A DNA stretch of 64,000 nucleotides from Streptomyces sp. KMM 9044 (GCF_024701375.2 NZ_CP113910.1:62001-126000); one strand, 5' to 3'; shown: positions 1-9,217, counted from the first letter of the stretch. Numbers and translations are program-made. Notes: generated by a model from the sequence alone, not told the origin.

Positions 1-1953
1 CAGCACGACTCCTGCGGACGTGATGACCCCGCCGGTGACCGTGAGCCCGGTGAGGGTGCCCTCGCGGTGTCCGCGCAGCCGGACCTCCTCCCGGACCCGG
101 GCCATCAGGAAGATCGTGTAGTCCACCCCGAGAGCGACCAGGAACAGGAAGCCGATCAGCAGCAGTCCGCGGTCGATGCGCGGGTAGTCGATGGCGTGGA
201 AGAGCAACGAGGCCGCGCCCACGGCGGAGGCGTAGGAGAGCACCACCGACGCCAGGAGGACGAGCGGGGCGACCACCGCGCGCAGCACCAGGATCAACAT
301 GAGCAGGACGACCACGAGGATCAGCGGGATCAGCAGCATCTCCTCGTCCTGCTGGGCGTCGGAGGTGTCGAGCGCGATCGCGGCCTGGCCTCCCACGACG
401 GCGTCGGCGCTGTCCTCCTGTCCCTTGTCGAGTGCCGTGCGCATCCGCTCGACGGTGTCCTTGGCCGCCTGGGTGTCGGGGGCGTCCTCGAACACGGCGG
501 TCAGGTGGGTCCAGCCGCCCGCGGTCCGCTGCGTGGCCGCAGACTCCACACCCGTTACGGCCTGGACGGTCCGCAGCGCGGCGTCCGCTCCCCCGGCGGG
601 CACGTAGATGTCGGCGGGCGCCGAGGAGCCCGCGGGGAAGTGCTCGGCGAGGAGCCGCTGGCCCTCGACGGAGTCGACGGTCTTGGTGAACTGCTCGGCC
701 TGGGTCTGGCCGGTCTCCACTGTGGTGGTCCCGATGGCAAGGACGGCCAGGACGCCGAGGGAGGCGGCCCAGATCAAGCGGGGCCTGCGCCCCACGGCCT
801 GCGCCACGCGGGCCCAGGCTCCGTGCTCCTTCTCCACGCCCGCGTCGTAGCCCGGGGCGTAGCGCGGTACGAAGGGCCAGAACGTCCACCGGCCGAGGAT
901 GACGAGCAGGGCGGGCAGCAGCGAGGTCATCGCCAGGAACACCACCGCGACACCGATGGCCACGACCGGGCCGAGACCGCGGGTGGAGTTCATGCTGCCG
1001 AAGACCAGGCAGAGCGTGGCGACACCCACGGTGGCCGCGGAGGCCGCCAGTGCCGGCAGCGAGTGGCGCACGGCGATCCGCATCGCCTCGTGACGGTCCT
1101 CGTGGCGGTGCAGCTCCTCACGGTAGCGGGCGATGAGCAGCAGGGCGTAGTCGGTGCCGACGCCCACGCACAGGATCATCAGGATGTACGCGCTGAGCCC
1201 GTTGACGAGCAGGCCCGCGTGTTTGGCGAGGAGGTAGACCACGCCACTGGCGACCTGGCTGGCCAGGAAGACGGTCAGCAGCGGGACCAGCCACAGAACC
1301 GGGCTGCGGTAGGTCATCAGCAGCAGCACCGCGACGACCCCGAGCGCGGCACCCAGCAGCGCCCCGTCCATACCGCTGTAGACCTCGGCGAAGTCCCGGA
1401 CGCTGCCGGCTTCGCCGGCGATCCTGATGTCGAGGCCGTCCGGCGCACCGTTCTTCACGATGTCCTCGGACTCGTCCACGGCGTCGGTGAGCACCCCGTT
1501 GTCGCTGGGGTGCGTCCGCAGGGGGTAACCGAGGAAGGCGGCCTTGCCGTCCTCGGACACCTGGGGCTGGGCCACGTCGCCCACGGCGACGTCGTCCTGC
1601 AGGGCGCTCCGGTCCGCCTCGATCTTCTCCTGGTCGGCGGCGGTGAGTCCGCTGCCGCGGGCGTAGATGATGACGGCGGTGCTGCTGTCCTTGTCGGCGA
1701 AGTACTTCTCCGCCAGTTCGACCGCCTGGGTCGACTGGGCACCGGAGGGCAGCCACGTCTCAGGATCGTTGTCCTGCACGTCGCCCAGCTTCGCCGCCAG
1801 GGATCCGCCCGCGGCGATCAGCACCAACCAAATCACCAGCACGGCCCACTTCGAGCGGCGGCCGCTGACCAGCCGGGCGTAGCGGGCCAGAAAGCCGGCT
1901 CCGATGCCCGGATCATCACTCCGAGTGACTGTTCGTGAACGCAAAGTCGTCAT
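1..1953 (-). CDS. MMPL/RND-family exporter (3' end beyond left edge)
   Basis: The minus strand is open from an ATG at 1953 to the window edge, giving the first 651 residues of an MMPL (RND-type) transporter, a family of about 700-750 residues. One membrane segment near residue 35 is followed by a large extracytoplasmic loop. A first helix bundle carries the family signature GTDYALLL, then comes a second loop and a second bundle with GVDYTIFLMAR. Such proteins use the proton gradient to export lipids or antibiotics across the inner membrane. Its place at the edge of the polyketide cluster suggests product export or self-resistance. A sigma-factor-type promoter motif lies about 140 bp upstream, pointing at this gene. 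Only the C-terminal end is missing. Confidence 0.9.
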   Translation of the reverse strand, partial: MTTLRSRTVTRSDDPGIGAGFLARYARLVSGRRSKWAVLVIWLVLIAAGGSLAAKLGDVQDNDPETWLPSGAQSTQAVELAEKYFADKDSSTAVIIYARGSGLTAADQEKIEADRSALQDDVAVGDVAQPQVSEDGKAAFLGYPLRTHPSDNGVLTDAVDESEDIVKNGAPDGLDIRIAGEAGSVRDFAEVYSGMDGALLGAALGVVAVLLLMTYRSPVLWLVPLLTVFLASQVASGVVYLLAKHAGLLVNGLSAYILMILCVGVGTDYALLLIARYREELHRHEDRHEAMRIAVRHSLPALAASAATVGVATLCLVFGSMNSTRGLGPVVAIGVAVVFLAMTSLLPALLVILGRWTFWPFVPRYAPGYDAGVEKEHGAWARVAQAVGRRPRLIWAASLGVLAVLAIGTTTVETGQTQAEQFTKTVDSVEGQRLLAEHFPAGSSAPADIYVPAGGADAALRTVQAVTGVESAATQRTAGGWTHLTAVFEDAPDTQAAKDTVERMRTALDKGQEDSADAVVGGQAAIALDTSDAQQDEEMLLIPLILVVVLLMLILVLRAVVAPLVLLASVVLSYASAVGAASLLFHAIDYPRIDRGLLLIGFLFLVALGVDYTIFLMARVREEVRLRGHREGTLTGLTVTGGVITSAGVVL

Positions 1954-2093
1954 GGATGCTCACAAAGGGTCAGGGAGCCTACTCGCGACGGCTCCGATCG
2001 GAATCCGGGAGAGCGCGACAGGGGGCGCGGCGCCCTCAGTAGCCCTGTGGCCGCATCCCGTCACACGCGGATGGTCCCGTTCGTCACTGCTAT

Positions 2094-2120
2094 GACGGCC
2101 GGCAGCGCGAAGATGTGACA
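2094..2120 (-). promoter_or_regulatory. ECF41-like promoter motif facing the MMPL gene
   Basis: Read on the minus strand the sequence is TGTCACA, 16 bases, then CGTC. This matches the promoter recognised by ECF41-type sigma factors as I know it from the literature. It lies between the divergent MMPL gene and the ECF sigma gene and fires toward the MMPL gene, so the neighbouring sigma factor probably controls the exporter. The match is seen directly; its use as a promoter is inferred. Confidence 0.6.
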
Positions 2121-2160
2121 GGCGTTGGTCACACACCGACCGAGATCGAAGGGGACGACG

Positions 2161-3036
2161 GTGGTCATACAGGAGAACGAATGGCTGGCACGCACGTTCG
2201 AGGAGAAACGCCCGCGGCTGCACGCCGTGGCCCACCGCATACTCGGTTCGACCGACGAGGCCGAGGACGCCGTGCAGGAGGCCTGGATCAGGCTGCACCG
2301 CAGCGACACCGACACCGTGGAGAACCTCGACGGCTGGCTCACCACGGTCGTCGGCCGGGTCTGCCTCGACATACTCCGCGCCCGCAACCGCCGCGAGGAG
2401 TTCCTCGAGGAGCATGCCGACCCGTCGGCCGGGCCCCTCTCCGAGAATGTCTCCGACCCGGAGCAGGCGGCCATGCTGGCGGACTCCGTCGGCCTGGCGC
2501 TGTTGGTGGTCCTGGACACGCTCGACCCGGACGAGCGGCTCGCCTTCGTCCTGCACGACATGTTCGCCGTGCCGTTCGCCGACATCGCCTCGGTCATCGG
2601 GCGCAGCCCGGCGGCCACCCGCCAGCTGGCCAGCCGCGCCCGCCGACGCGTGCACGGCGCCTCTCCGCTGCCCGACCTGCGGCGCCAGCACGAGATCGTG
2701 GACGCGTTCCTCACCGCCGCCCGCAACGGCGAGTTCGAGCACCTCCTGACCCTGCTGGCCCCGGATGCCGCCATGCGCGCCGACGACACGGCGGTCCGGA
2801 TCGGTGCCGCGCCGGTCACCCAGGGCGCCCAGGGCGTGGCGAGCGTCTTCTCCGGCGGCGCCGAAGCGGCCCGCATCGCGCTCGTCGACGGGTCGGTGGG
2901 AGCCGTGTGGCAGTCGAAGGTGCGCCCGATCGTGGTCTTCAACTTCACCATCGAGGACGGGAAGATCGCCGCCATCGACCTGGTGGCCGAGCCCGAGCGA
3001 CTGAGGGAACTGGATGTCGTGGTCCTCGACGGCTGA
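2161..3036 (+). CDS. ECF sigma factor with SnoaL-like C-terminal domain (SigJ/ECF41-like)
   Basis: An RNA polymerase sigma factor of 291 residues. Sigma-2 spans about residues 17-85 (with RILGSTDEAEDAVQEAW). Sigma-4 spans about 125-180 (with SVIGRSPAATRQLASRARRRV). A SnoaL/NTF2-like domain fills residues 190-291. This extra domain marks the ECF41/ECF56-type groups, in which the tail modulates sigma activity and no anti-sigma partner is needed. The GTG at 2161 is preferred over a TTG at 2125 because AAGGGGA lies 5 bases upstream of it. The canonical WLPEP linker of ECF41 is not obvious, so the exact group is uncertain. It diverges from the MMPL exporter and likely controls it. Confidence 0.85.
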   Translation: MVIQENEWLARTFEEKRPRLHAVAHRILGSTDEAEDAVQEAWIRLHRSDTDTVENLDGWLTTVVGRVCLDILRARNRREEFLEEHADPSAGPLSENVSDPEQAAMLADSVGLALLVVLDTLDPDERLAFVLHDMFAVPFADIASVIGRSPAATRQLASRARRRVHGASPLPDLRRQHEIVDAFLTAARNGEFEHLLTLLAPDAAMRADDTAVRIGAAPVTQGAQGVASVFSGGAEAARIALVDGSVGAVWQSKVRPIVVFNFTIEDGKIAAIDLVAEPERLRELDVVVLDG

Positions 3037-3052
3037 GCCACCGCCGGGGCGG

Positions 3053-4006
3053 TCAGTCCCCGGAGCCGCCGGGCACGGCGGCGTCCGGGAGCAGGCACTC
3101 CTCCAGGAACGCCAGGGCCCGCAGGTGGTAGGCGCGGGCCGCCCAGCCCAGGCTGATGTTGTGCCCCGCGTCCGGCTGCCGTTCGAGCAGGACGCGGGGG
3201 GAGGCGGTGAAGCCGGCCGCCAGGCCGGCCAGTTCGGCGTCCTCGTGCCGCCACCACAGCTCGTGCTCGGCGAAGGTGACCCGTACCGGAACCCGCACCC
3301 GGGGGGCGAGCCGGGTGAACAGCCGCGGCCAGTGCGCGAGGTCCGCCGCCTCCCGCGCGGGCATGGGCGCGACCATGCCGACGCTGGCACGGAAGGTTCC
3401 CGGCGGGTACAGCCGCAGCGGCCCCCAGTGCCGCCGCCGGTCTCCGGGACTGCCGGAACGCACGTCGTCCTCGGTGGTCGGCGCGTACCGCCGGCCGCAG
3501 CCCGAGACGTCCACGCCGAGCAGCCCGTCGCCGTCCTCGGCGTGCGCGGCGACCGAAAGGGCCAGCTTGCCGCCGAAGGAGTGCGCCAGCAGGAAGACGC
3601 CCGCGCCGACGGGGTGGCGGCGGGCGAAGTCGGCGATGCCGGCGCGGAGCAGCGGGGTCTGCTCCGCGACGCTCAGCCCGTCCGGCAGCGCGGCGGCGGA
3701 CCTGCCGTAACCGGGACGGTCCACCGCCAGCACCGTGTAGCCCAGCCGAGCCCCGAGCCGGAGCAGGGACAGTCCCGGCCGCGCCTGCCCGTCGAAGTAC
3801 CCGGCGGTCATTCCGCCGCCGTGCACCGCCACGACCAGCGCGCGCGGGGCGCCGCCCGCGGGTTCGCTCAGCAGGGCGGACAAAGTGACCCCGGCCCCAT
3901 CGAGGACGGCCTCGCGGACGTCGTCCACGGGCTCGTCGCGCCGCAGGCCGGCCGCGGACGCCCCGGTGGCCGCCGCCACTACGCGGCTCGCCCGTCGCCG
4001 AACCAC
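3053..4006 (-). CDS. alpha/beta hydrolase of the polyketide cluster
   Basis: A 317-residue alpha/beta-hydrolase. It has an HGGG-type oxyanion segment (AVHGGGMTAGY), the nucleophile elbow AHSFGG (Ser) and a C-terminal DAGHNIS that supplies the catalytic His. The GTG start overlaps the end of the upstream monooxygenase gene by 28 bp, so it is the last gene of the core polyketide operon and probably translationally coupled. Substrate is unknown; thioester release, ester or lactone cleavage are possible. The first 30 residues are Ala/Arg-rich and a later start is possible. Confidence 0.75.
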   Translation of the reverse strand: MVRRRASRVVAAATGASAAGLRRDEPVDDVREAVLDGAGVTLSALLSEPAGGAPRALVVAVHGGGMTAGYFDGQARPGLSLLRLGARLGYTVLAVDRPGYGRSAAALPDGLSVAEQTPLLRAGIADFARRHPVGAGVFLLAHSFGGKLALSVAAHAEDGDGLLGVDVSGCGRRYAPTTEDDVRSGSPGDRRRHWGPLRLYPPGTFRASVGMVAPMPAREAADLAHWPRLFTRLAPRVRVPVRVTFAEHELWWRHEDAELAGLAAGFTASPRVLLERQPDAGHNISLGWAARAYHLRALAFLEECLLPDAAVPGGSGD

Positions 4007-5529
4007 CGGTCCAGCGCACCGGCGAGCCCGTGCGGCGAGCCCTCACCCGTCCACACCACGTGGCCGTCGGGCCGGACGAGGACCGCGTCCAGGCCGGCCA
4101 CCACGTCGGTGACGCCCTCCACCGGCTTGGCTGCGACCGTCACCACGTCGACACGGCCGTCCCAGCGGGCTGCGGTGTCACGCACCTCCACGTCGTCGGC
4201 CAGGTCGAGCAGGACGCCGCGCGCCGGGTGCAGCAGGCGGAAGGTGTCGGTCTCGCCGTCAGCGCCGGTCAGCGGGCGCTTGGCGAGACGGCGGCCGAGC
4301 AGGGGGTGGTGGGTGGGGGCCGCGTCCTGGCCGGCTCCCTCGGATGCGCCGGCCACGTCCACGTCGTAGCGGATGTCGAGGTGGCTGACGATCCCCGCGA
4401 GGTGCTTCTTGACCGCGTCGTGCTCGATGAGCTCGGCGAACAGGGCGCGCAGCGGGTCCGACTGCTCGCCGCCGAGGAACACGGTCCCCTGCGCGCGCGT
4501 GTTCATCGTCAGCCGCTGCCCGACCGGGTGCCGCTCCCCGTGGTAGGTGTCGAGCAGGCCGGCCGGGGCGGTGCCGCGTACCGTAGCGGCCAGCTTCCAG
4601 CCGAGGTTGGCCGCGTCCTGCACGCCGGCGCTCAGCCCCTGACCGCCGGCCGGGAGATGGATGTGCGCCGCGTCGCCCGCCAGCAGCACCCGGCCGCGCC
4701 GGTACTCGCCGACCTGGCGGGTGGCGTCGCTGAAGGAGCTCACCCACTCGGCGCTGCCGCCGCTGATGTCCTCGCCGGTGATGTGCTGCCAGGCCGCCGC
4801 GACCTCGGCGAAGGTGATGTCGTCGTCCCGCTCGCGGGCCGGGGTGCCGTGCGGGCAGACGATGATGCGGTCGACGCCCTCCTTCAGCGGCGCCGCCATC
4901 ACCATGCCGTTGGGCAGCCGCTCGCCCAGGAACCGGGGCTTGAGCCCGCAGCCCACGACGTCGGCCAGGAACATCGCGCGGCTGGCGAGGAGTCCGGGGA
5001 AGTCGAAGCCGGCCGCCTTGCGGATGCCGCTCTGCCCGCCGTCGCAGCCCACGAGGTAGGCGGCGCGTAGCCGCTCGGTCCCCTCGGGGGCCTCGACGGT
5101 GACCTCGACGTGGTCGCCGTCGAGGAAGCCCTCGGACAGGCCCACCACGTCCCAGCCGCGCCGGATGTCCGCGCCGAGCTGCCGCACCCACTCCTCCAGG
5201 ACGGCCTCGGTCTCGTTCTGCGGGATCCCGCGGGCCCCGAAGTGCGCGTCCTCCAGCGCGGTGTAGTCGAACTGCACCCCGCCGAAGTGGCCCATGGGGC
5301 TGACTGCGAGCGTCTCCCCCTGCCCGAACCGCGGCAGCAGCCCGCGCTGGTCGAACACCTCCATGGCCCGGACGGTGAAGCCGAGCCCCCGCGACTGCCC
5401 GGTCGGCTCCGCGAGGCGCTCGACGACGATGACGCGTGCTCCGCCCAGGCGCAGTTCCCCTGCGAGCATCAGCCCCGTCGGTCCGGCGCCGACCACGATG
5501 ACGTCGGTGTCCACCGCTGTCCCTGCCAT
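3979..5529 (-). CDS. FAD-dependent aromatic polyketide monooxygenase
   Basis: A 516-residue group A flavoprotein hydroxylase (PgaE/RdmE-like, PF01494). The dinucleotide-binding GAGPTG is at residues 14-19, the DG motif (GCDGGQSGIRK) in mid-protein, and the FAD GD motif (LLAGDAAHIHLPAGGQG) follows. A C-terminal thioredoxin-like domain completes it, as usual for polyketide hydroxylases. The family adds oxygen to NAD(P)H-reduced aromatic polyketides, giving hydroxylation or Baeyer-Villiger-type chemistry. The ATG at 5529 is chosen because GAGGAGAGG lies upstream and because it begins just before the FAD fold. It follows a paralogous monooxygenase in the same operon, recalling the oxygenase pairs of angucycline pathways. 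Confidence 0.88.
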   Translation of the reverse strand: MAGTAVDTDVIVVGAGPTGLMLAGELRLGGARVIVVERLAEPTGQSRGLGFTVRAMEVFDQRGLLPRFGQGETLAVSPMGHFGGVQFDYTALEDAHFGARGIPQNETEAVLEEWVRQLGADIRRGWDVVGLSEGFLDGDHVEVTVEAPEGTERLRAAYLVGCDGGQSGIRKAAGFDFPGLLASRAMFLADVVGCGLKPRFLGERLPNGMVMAAPLKEGVDRIIVCPHGTPARERDDDITFAEVAAAWQHITGEDISGGSAEWVSSFSDATRQVGEYRRGRVLLAGDAAHIHLPAGGQGLSAGVQDAANLGWKLAATVRGTAPAGLLDTYHGERHPVGQRLTMNTRAQGTVFLGGEQSDPLRALFAELIEHDAVKKHLAGIVSHLDIRYDVDVAGASEGAGQDAAPTHHPLLGRRLAKRPLTGADGETDTFRLLHPARGVLLDLADDVEVRDTAARWDGRVDVVTVAAKPVEGVTDVVAGLDAVLVRPDGHVVWTGEGSPHGLAGALDRWFGDGRAA

Positions 5530-5632
5530 GATTGTCCTGCCTCTCCTCGCTCGGGTCTGGTCTGTTCGTTCGTACGCTCGAAGGCGGCCACGCACCGGGG
5601 CGGTGGCCGGCGAGCCAGGGCCGGGCCGCCGG

Positions 5633-7177
5633 TCAGCGGGATGTGCCGAACCAGCGCTCCAGCACGGCCGGGAGGCCCGCTACGCCTCCGGGGTCCGCGC
5701 TCGTCCCCGGGCCGGCCGCCCACACGACGTAGCCGTCCGGCCGCGCTGCCACGGCGCCCACCCCGTCCAGCTCGCCCGGGTCGCTGCCCGGCTCGGGACG
5801 GGCCACGACCAGGTCGACGCGGTCGGCCCACCGCTTGCCCACGGCCGGCACCCGGCCGTCGAGGCCGAGCAGCAGCCCGCGTCCGGACCTGAGCAGTTCG
5901 AGGGTGGTGCAGGTGGAGCTGCCCACCCGCAGCCGGGCGTGCGGCAGCCGCAGGCCGACCAGCGGATGGCCGGACCCGCAGGTGTCGTAGCGGATGTCGA
6001 GGCCGCTGATCATCCCGGCGAGGCGGGTGCGCACCTGCTCATGGGGGATCAACTCCGCCAGGACCGCGCGCAGCGGCTCCACCTCGCGGCTGCCGAGCAG
6101 CAGCGCCGCCTGGGCGCGGATGTTGGAGAGCACGGCGCTGCCCACGGCGTGTCTCTCGTCGTGGTAGGTGTCGAGCAGTCCGTCGAGGGCGTGGCCCGCG
6201 ATCACGGCAGCGAGTTTCCAGCCGAGGTTGAACGCGTCCTGCAGGCCCAGGTTGAGCGCCTGGCCGCCGATGGGCATCTGGCGGTGCGCGGCGTCGCCCG
6301 CGTACAGCACACGGCCGTGCCGGTAGTGCGTGAGCTGGCGGTTGGCGTCGTCGAAGTGGTTCACCCACAGCGGTTTGCCGCCGCTGATGTCCTCGCCGGT
6401 CACCCGCTGCCAGGCGGCGGTCATCTCCTCGAACTGCGGGGGGCCCGTCCGCTCCCGTACGGCCGCTCCGAACTCGTGGACCATCACCCGGGTCACGCCG
6501 TCCCGGCGGCGCGCGGCGATGGCCAGGCCTCCCGGTAGCCGCTCGAAGCGCCGGTCGGGGATGTCGATGCCGTCGACGTCTGCGCGCAGCAGCTCGCGGG
6601 ACGCCTCCTGGCCGGGGAAGTCGGCTCCGGTCAGCCGGCGCACCGTGGAGTCCTGGCCGTCGCAGGCGACAAGGTAGCTGCCGCGCAGCCGGACCGGACG
6701 CCCGTCGCGCCCGACGGCCTCCGCCTCGACGACCTCGCCGTCCTGGGTCAGGTCGAGCAGTTGCAGCCGGTGGCCGCAGCGGATGTCCGCGCCGAGCGAC
6801 AGCGCCCACTCCTCGAGCACCGACTCCGTCTTGGTCTGTGGCACCTTCCACTGCCCCGGGTAGGCGCCGGGCAGCATGAGGTCGAGGAGCATGCCGCCGA
6901 AGTGCCCCCGCGGCTCGTTGGGCGGGCTGCCGAGGTCCGTCAGCAGACCACGGCTGTCGAGGATCTCCATGGTGCGGGCGTGGAGGGTGGAGGCGCGCGA
7001 CTCCGTGGTGGGGCGGTGGCGCTGCTCGACGACGGACACCCGGACGCCGCGCAGGCACAGCTCGGCAGCGAGCAGGAGCCCCACAGGCCCGGCACCGACG
7101 ATGATGACCTGGGTCTCCATCACGTCGGTGCGGCCCGTTCCGGCCCGGTGGGTGCGGTCCGAGTCCTGCGCGGCCAT
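5633..7177 (-). CDS. FAD-dependent aromatic polyketide monooxygenase
   Basis: A 514-residue flavin monooxygenase related to its neighbour at 3979. It has VGAGPVG near residue 28, the DG motif (CDGQDSTVRR), the GD motif (LYAGDAAHRQMPIGGQ) and a C-terminal thioredoxin-like domain ending WFGTSR. The ATG at 7177 directly follows the stop of the aromatase/cyclase gene, with GGAAG as a ribosome site inside that gene's end, implying coupling. An internal ATG at 7120 lacks a good site. Probable role is oxygenation of the cyclised polyketide. Confidence 0.87.
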   Translation of the reverse strand: MAAQDSDRTHRAGTGRTDVMETQVIIVGAGPVGLLLAAELCLRGVRVSVVEQRHRPTTESRASTLHARTMEILDSRGLLTDLGSPPNEPRGHFGGMLLDLMLPGAYPGQWKVPQTKTESVLEEWALSLGADIRCGHRLQLLDLTQDGEVVEAEAVGRDGRPVRLRGSYLVACDGQDSTVRRLTGADFPGQEASRELLRADVDGIDIPDRRFERLPGGLAIAARRRDGVTRVMVHEFGAAVRERTGPPQFEEMTAAWQRVTGEDISGGKPLWVNHFDDANRQLTHYRHGRVLYAGDAAHRQMPIGGQALNLGLQDAFNLGWKLAAVIAGHALDGLLDTYHDERHAVGSAVLSNIRAQAALLLGSREVEPLRAVLAELIPHEQVRTRLAGMISGLDIRYDTCGSGHPLVGLRLPHARLRVGSSTCTTLELLRSGRGLLLGLDGRVPAVGKRWADRVDLVVARPEPGSDPGELDGVGAVAARPDGYVVWAAGPGTSADPGGVAGLPAVLERWFGTSR

Positions 7178-7178
7178 G

Positions 7179-8123
7179 TCAATTCTTCCGCTCCGCGTAG
7201 TCCTTGGCGTGCCCCAGCGTGGTGCGGCTGTTGGTGCTCAGCGCGCTGTGCACGTACTCGCGGGCGTCGGCGACCGTGGCCTGGTCGCCCAGCACCTTGG
7301 CGATGTTGGCGGTGTTGATCGACACGGTGTGCTGCGAACTCGCCTCGGTGGTGCCTCTGCCAGTGCCGGCGAACGTCCACACACCGGTGTGCAGGGTCAT
7401 CAGGGCGGGCAGCGTGACCTGCTTGTACGCGATCTTGCTGGGCTCGAAGGCGACCCGGTACGACTTGGTGGTGTGCACCGAGCCGTCCTTGGCACGGGTG
7501 TCCATCTCCAGGGTCTGCAACCCCGGGGTGGGCTCGTCGAACCGTACGGTGGCCACGTGCGGCAGCCGCTCGGGCCACCGGCCGGCCTCGTTGACGAAGT
7601 CGAAGACGTCCTTCGCGGCGCCGTTGATCTCCACGGTGTCGGTGAACGAGAAGAGCAGCTTCTCGGACTCCGCGGCGTGGGCGCGCTCGACGTTCTCCTT
7701 CAGCGCCGCCAACTCCGACGTGCTGTTGGTGTCCACGGCCTTGTCGATCCACTGCAGCTCCTGCGGGTCGTCGTCGACGGCCCGGTAGTCGTGCAGCAGC
7801 CGGACCCGGGACGTCTCCTCGCCCAGGGGCTCCACGATCCAGGTGCCGCCCATCGCGGCGACCGGCGGAGTCGTGACCTCCTGCCGGAAGGCGATGCGCA
7901 GGCCCTCCGGGTCCAGGGTGCGGCGCGACGTCCAGTTCTTGGCCTCGCCGTTCGCGGTGGCCCAGATGCGGATGCGCTCCTCGTTCTCGCCCGTCTCCTC
8001 CCGCTCGACGTGGATGGTGGGCGGGAAGATCTGCGGCCAGTGGCTCACGTCCGCCAGCAGGCGGTAGACCGTGGCCGTGGGCGCGCCGATGGTGATCTCG
8101 TGCTCGACCTCACGCGTCGTCAT
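7179..8123 (-). CDS. two-domain aromatase/cyclase (SRPBCC)
   Basis: A 314-residue protein with two SRPBCC/START-like domains (about residues 1-150 and 160-305). This is the di-domain aromatase/cyclase architecture found with C9-reduced type II polyketides (ActVII/LanL type). It closes and aromatises the first ring (C7-C12) of the ketoreduced poly-beta-ketone on the ACP. The N-terminus (TREVEHEITIGAPTATVYRL) is typical. It lies between the ketoreductase and oxygenase genes in the core operon, and its presence with a ketoreductase supports a reduced angucycline-type pathway. Confidence 0.9.
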   Translation of the reverse strand: MTTREVEHEITIGAPTATVYRLLADVSHWPQIFPPTIHVEREETGENEERIRIWATANGEAKNWTSRRTLDPEGLRIAFRQEVTTPPVAAMGGTWIVEPLGEETSRVRLLHDYRAVDDDPQELQWIDKAVDTNSTSELAALKENVERAHAAESEKLLFSFTDTVEINGAAKDVFDFVNEAGRWPERLPHVATVRFDEPTPGLQTLEMDTRAKDGSVHTTKSYRVAFEPSKIAYKQVTLPALMTLHTGVWTFAGTGRGTTEASSQHTVSINTANIAKVLGDQATVADAREYVHSALSTNSRTTLGHAKDYAERKN

Positions 8124-8148
8124 GACAGCTGCTCCTTGTCCGGGGCGG

Positions 8149-8934
8149 TCAGAAGTTGCCGAGTCCGCCGCAGACGTTGAGCGCCTGGGAGGTGATGGAG
8201 GCGGCGGTGTCGGAGGCCAGGTAGCCGATCAGGCCGGCGACCTCCTCGGGGGTGCTGTAGCGGCCGAGCGGGATCTTGGCCTGGAACTTCTCCAGGATCG
8301 CCTCCTCGGTGGTGTCGTAGGCGGCCGCGTACCCCTGCCGCACCCGCTGCGCCATCGGCGTCTCCACGTAGCCGGGGCAGACGGCGTTGACGGTGATACC
8401 GGTAGGGGCGAGCTCGTTGCCGAGCGCCTTGGTGAAGCCGACGACGCCGTGCTTGGAAGCGGAGTACGGGGCGCCCAGCACCACGCCCTGCTTGCCCGCG
8501 GTGGAGGCGACGTTGATGATGCGGCCCCGGTCCCGGTCCCGCATGCCTCCCGTGGTGAGCACCTCGCGGGTCATCCGGAAGACGCTGTTGAGGTTGGTGT
8601 CGATCACGTCGTCCCACAGCGCGTCGCCGATGTCCGCGGTCACGCCGCCGCCCGAGCGACCGGCGTTGTTGACCAGCACGTCGATCCGGCCGTACGTGCC
8701 GACCGCGGCCCGGACGAAGGACCTGACCGAGGTGCCGTCGCGCACGTCCAGGGCCTGGCCCTCGGTCTCGAGGCCATCGTTCCTCAGGGACTTGACGGTC
8801 GCAATGACGTCGGACTCCGTGCGCGCGCCCAGGAAGACCCGGTGGCCCTGCGTGGCCAGCAGCCGGGCGGCCGCCAGGCCGATGCCGCTCGTGGCGCCCG
8901 TCACGAGCGCGACGCGGGAAGGTGGCTGTGTCAT
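8149..8934 (-). CDS. polyketide C9 ketoreductase (ActIII-like SDR)
   Basis: A 261-residue short-chain dehydrogenase, exactly the length of the actinorhodin ketoreductase. It has GATSGIG at 13-19, catalytic Ser144, Tyr157 and Lys161, and the C-terminal ALNVCGGLGNF typical of type II PKS ketoreductases. It reduces the C9 keto group of the nascent chain with NADPH. The loop that is PGG in ActIII reads SGG at 94-96, a position known to influence stereochemistry. The ATG at 8934 is the start that gives the family length. Confidence 0.92.
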   Translation of the reverse strand: MTQPPSRVALVTGATSGIGLAAARLLATQGHRVFLGARTESDVIATVKSLRNDGLETEGQALDVRDGTSVRSFVRAAVGTYGRIDVLVNNAGRSGGGVTADIGDALWDDVIDTNLNSVFRMTREVLTTGGMRDRDRGRIINVASTAGKQGVVLGAPYSASKHGVVGFTKALGNELAPTGITVNAVCPGYVETPMAQRVRQGYAAAYDTTEEAILEKFQAKIPLGRYSTPEEVAGLIGYLASDTAASITSQALNVCGGLGNF

Positions 8935-8947
8935 GTCGGGTGTCCTC

Positions 8948-9217
8948 TCAGGCCACACGAGCGGCGGCCAGCCGCTCGTTGACGGTGTCGATCAGGTCCC
9001 GGGGGGTCAGGGCGTCGGTCAGGGTGTCGTCGTCGAGCGATATGCCGTACTCGCGTTCGATACAGCCGCCGGTCTCCAGGAGTGCGAGCGACTCATAACC
9101 CAGCAGGTCGAACGTGGTGTCCAGGATGTCGTCGTCGAGACCGGTGGCCTCGTCGGCGCCCGCGGCCTGGAGGAGGATCCGCTTCAGGTCGGCGAGGGTG
9201 AAACGTTGGTCCGTCAT
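8948..9217 (-). CDS. type II PKS acyl carrier protein
   Basis: An 89-residue acyl carrier protein. The phosphopantetheine attachment site is Ser43 in LLGYESLALLE. It is acidic, with the N-terminus TDQRFTLADLKRILLQAAG typical of type II PKS carriers. It holds the growing poly-beta-ketone for KS-alpha/CLF, the ketoreductase and the cyclases. The start at 9217 gives the usual ACP length. It sits directly after the chain-length factor in the canonical KS-CLF-ACP order. Confidence 0.93.
   Translation of the reverse strand: MTDQRFTLADLKRILLQAAGADEATGLDDDILDTTFDLLGYESLALLETGGCIEREYGISLDDDTLTDALTPRDLIDTVNERLAAARVA

Noticed and set aside
67..1938. Long plus-strand open frame (623 codons) at the left edge
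   Set aside because: It is the mirror of the MMPL transporter on the minus strand; its translation is low-complexity Asp/Gly/His/Val-rich with no domain.
2245..2273. GTTCGACCG inside the ECF sigma gene as a possible third StrR-type site
   Set aside because: The second arm is missing at the required spacing, and it lies within coding sequence.
2061..4046. 661-codon minus-strand frame spanning the sigma factor and hydrolase genes
   Set aside because: It crosses two real genes in the wrong frame and gives Arg/Ala-rich sequence typical of GC shadows.
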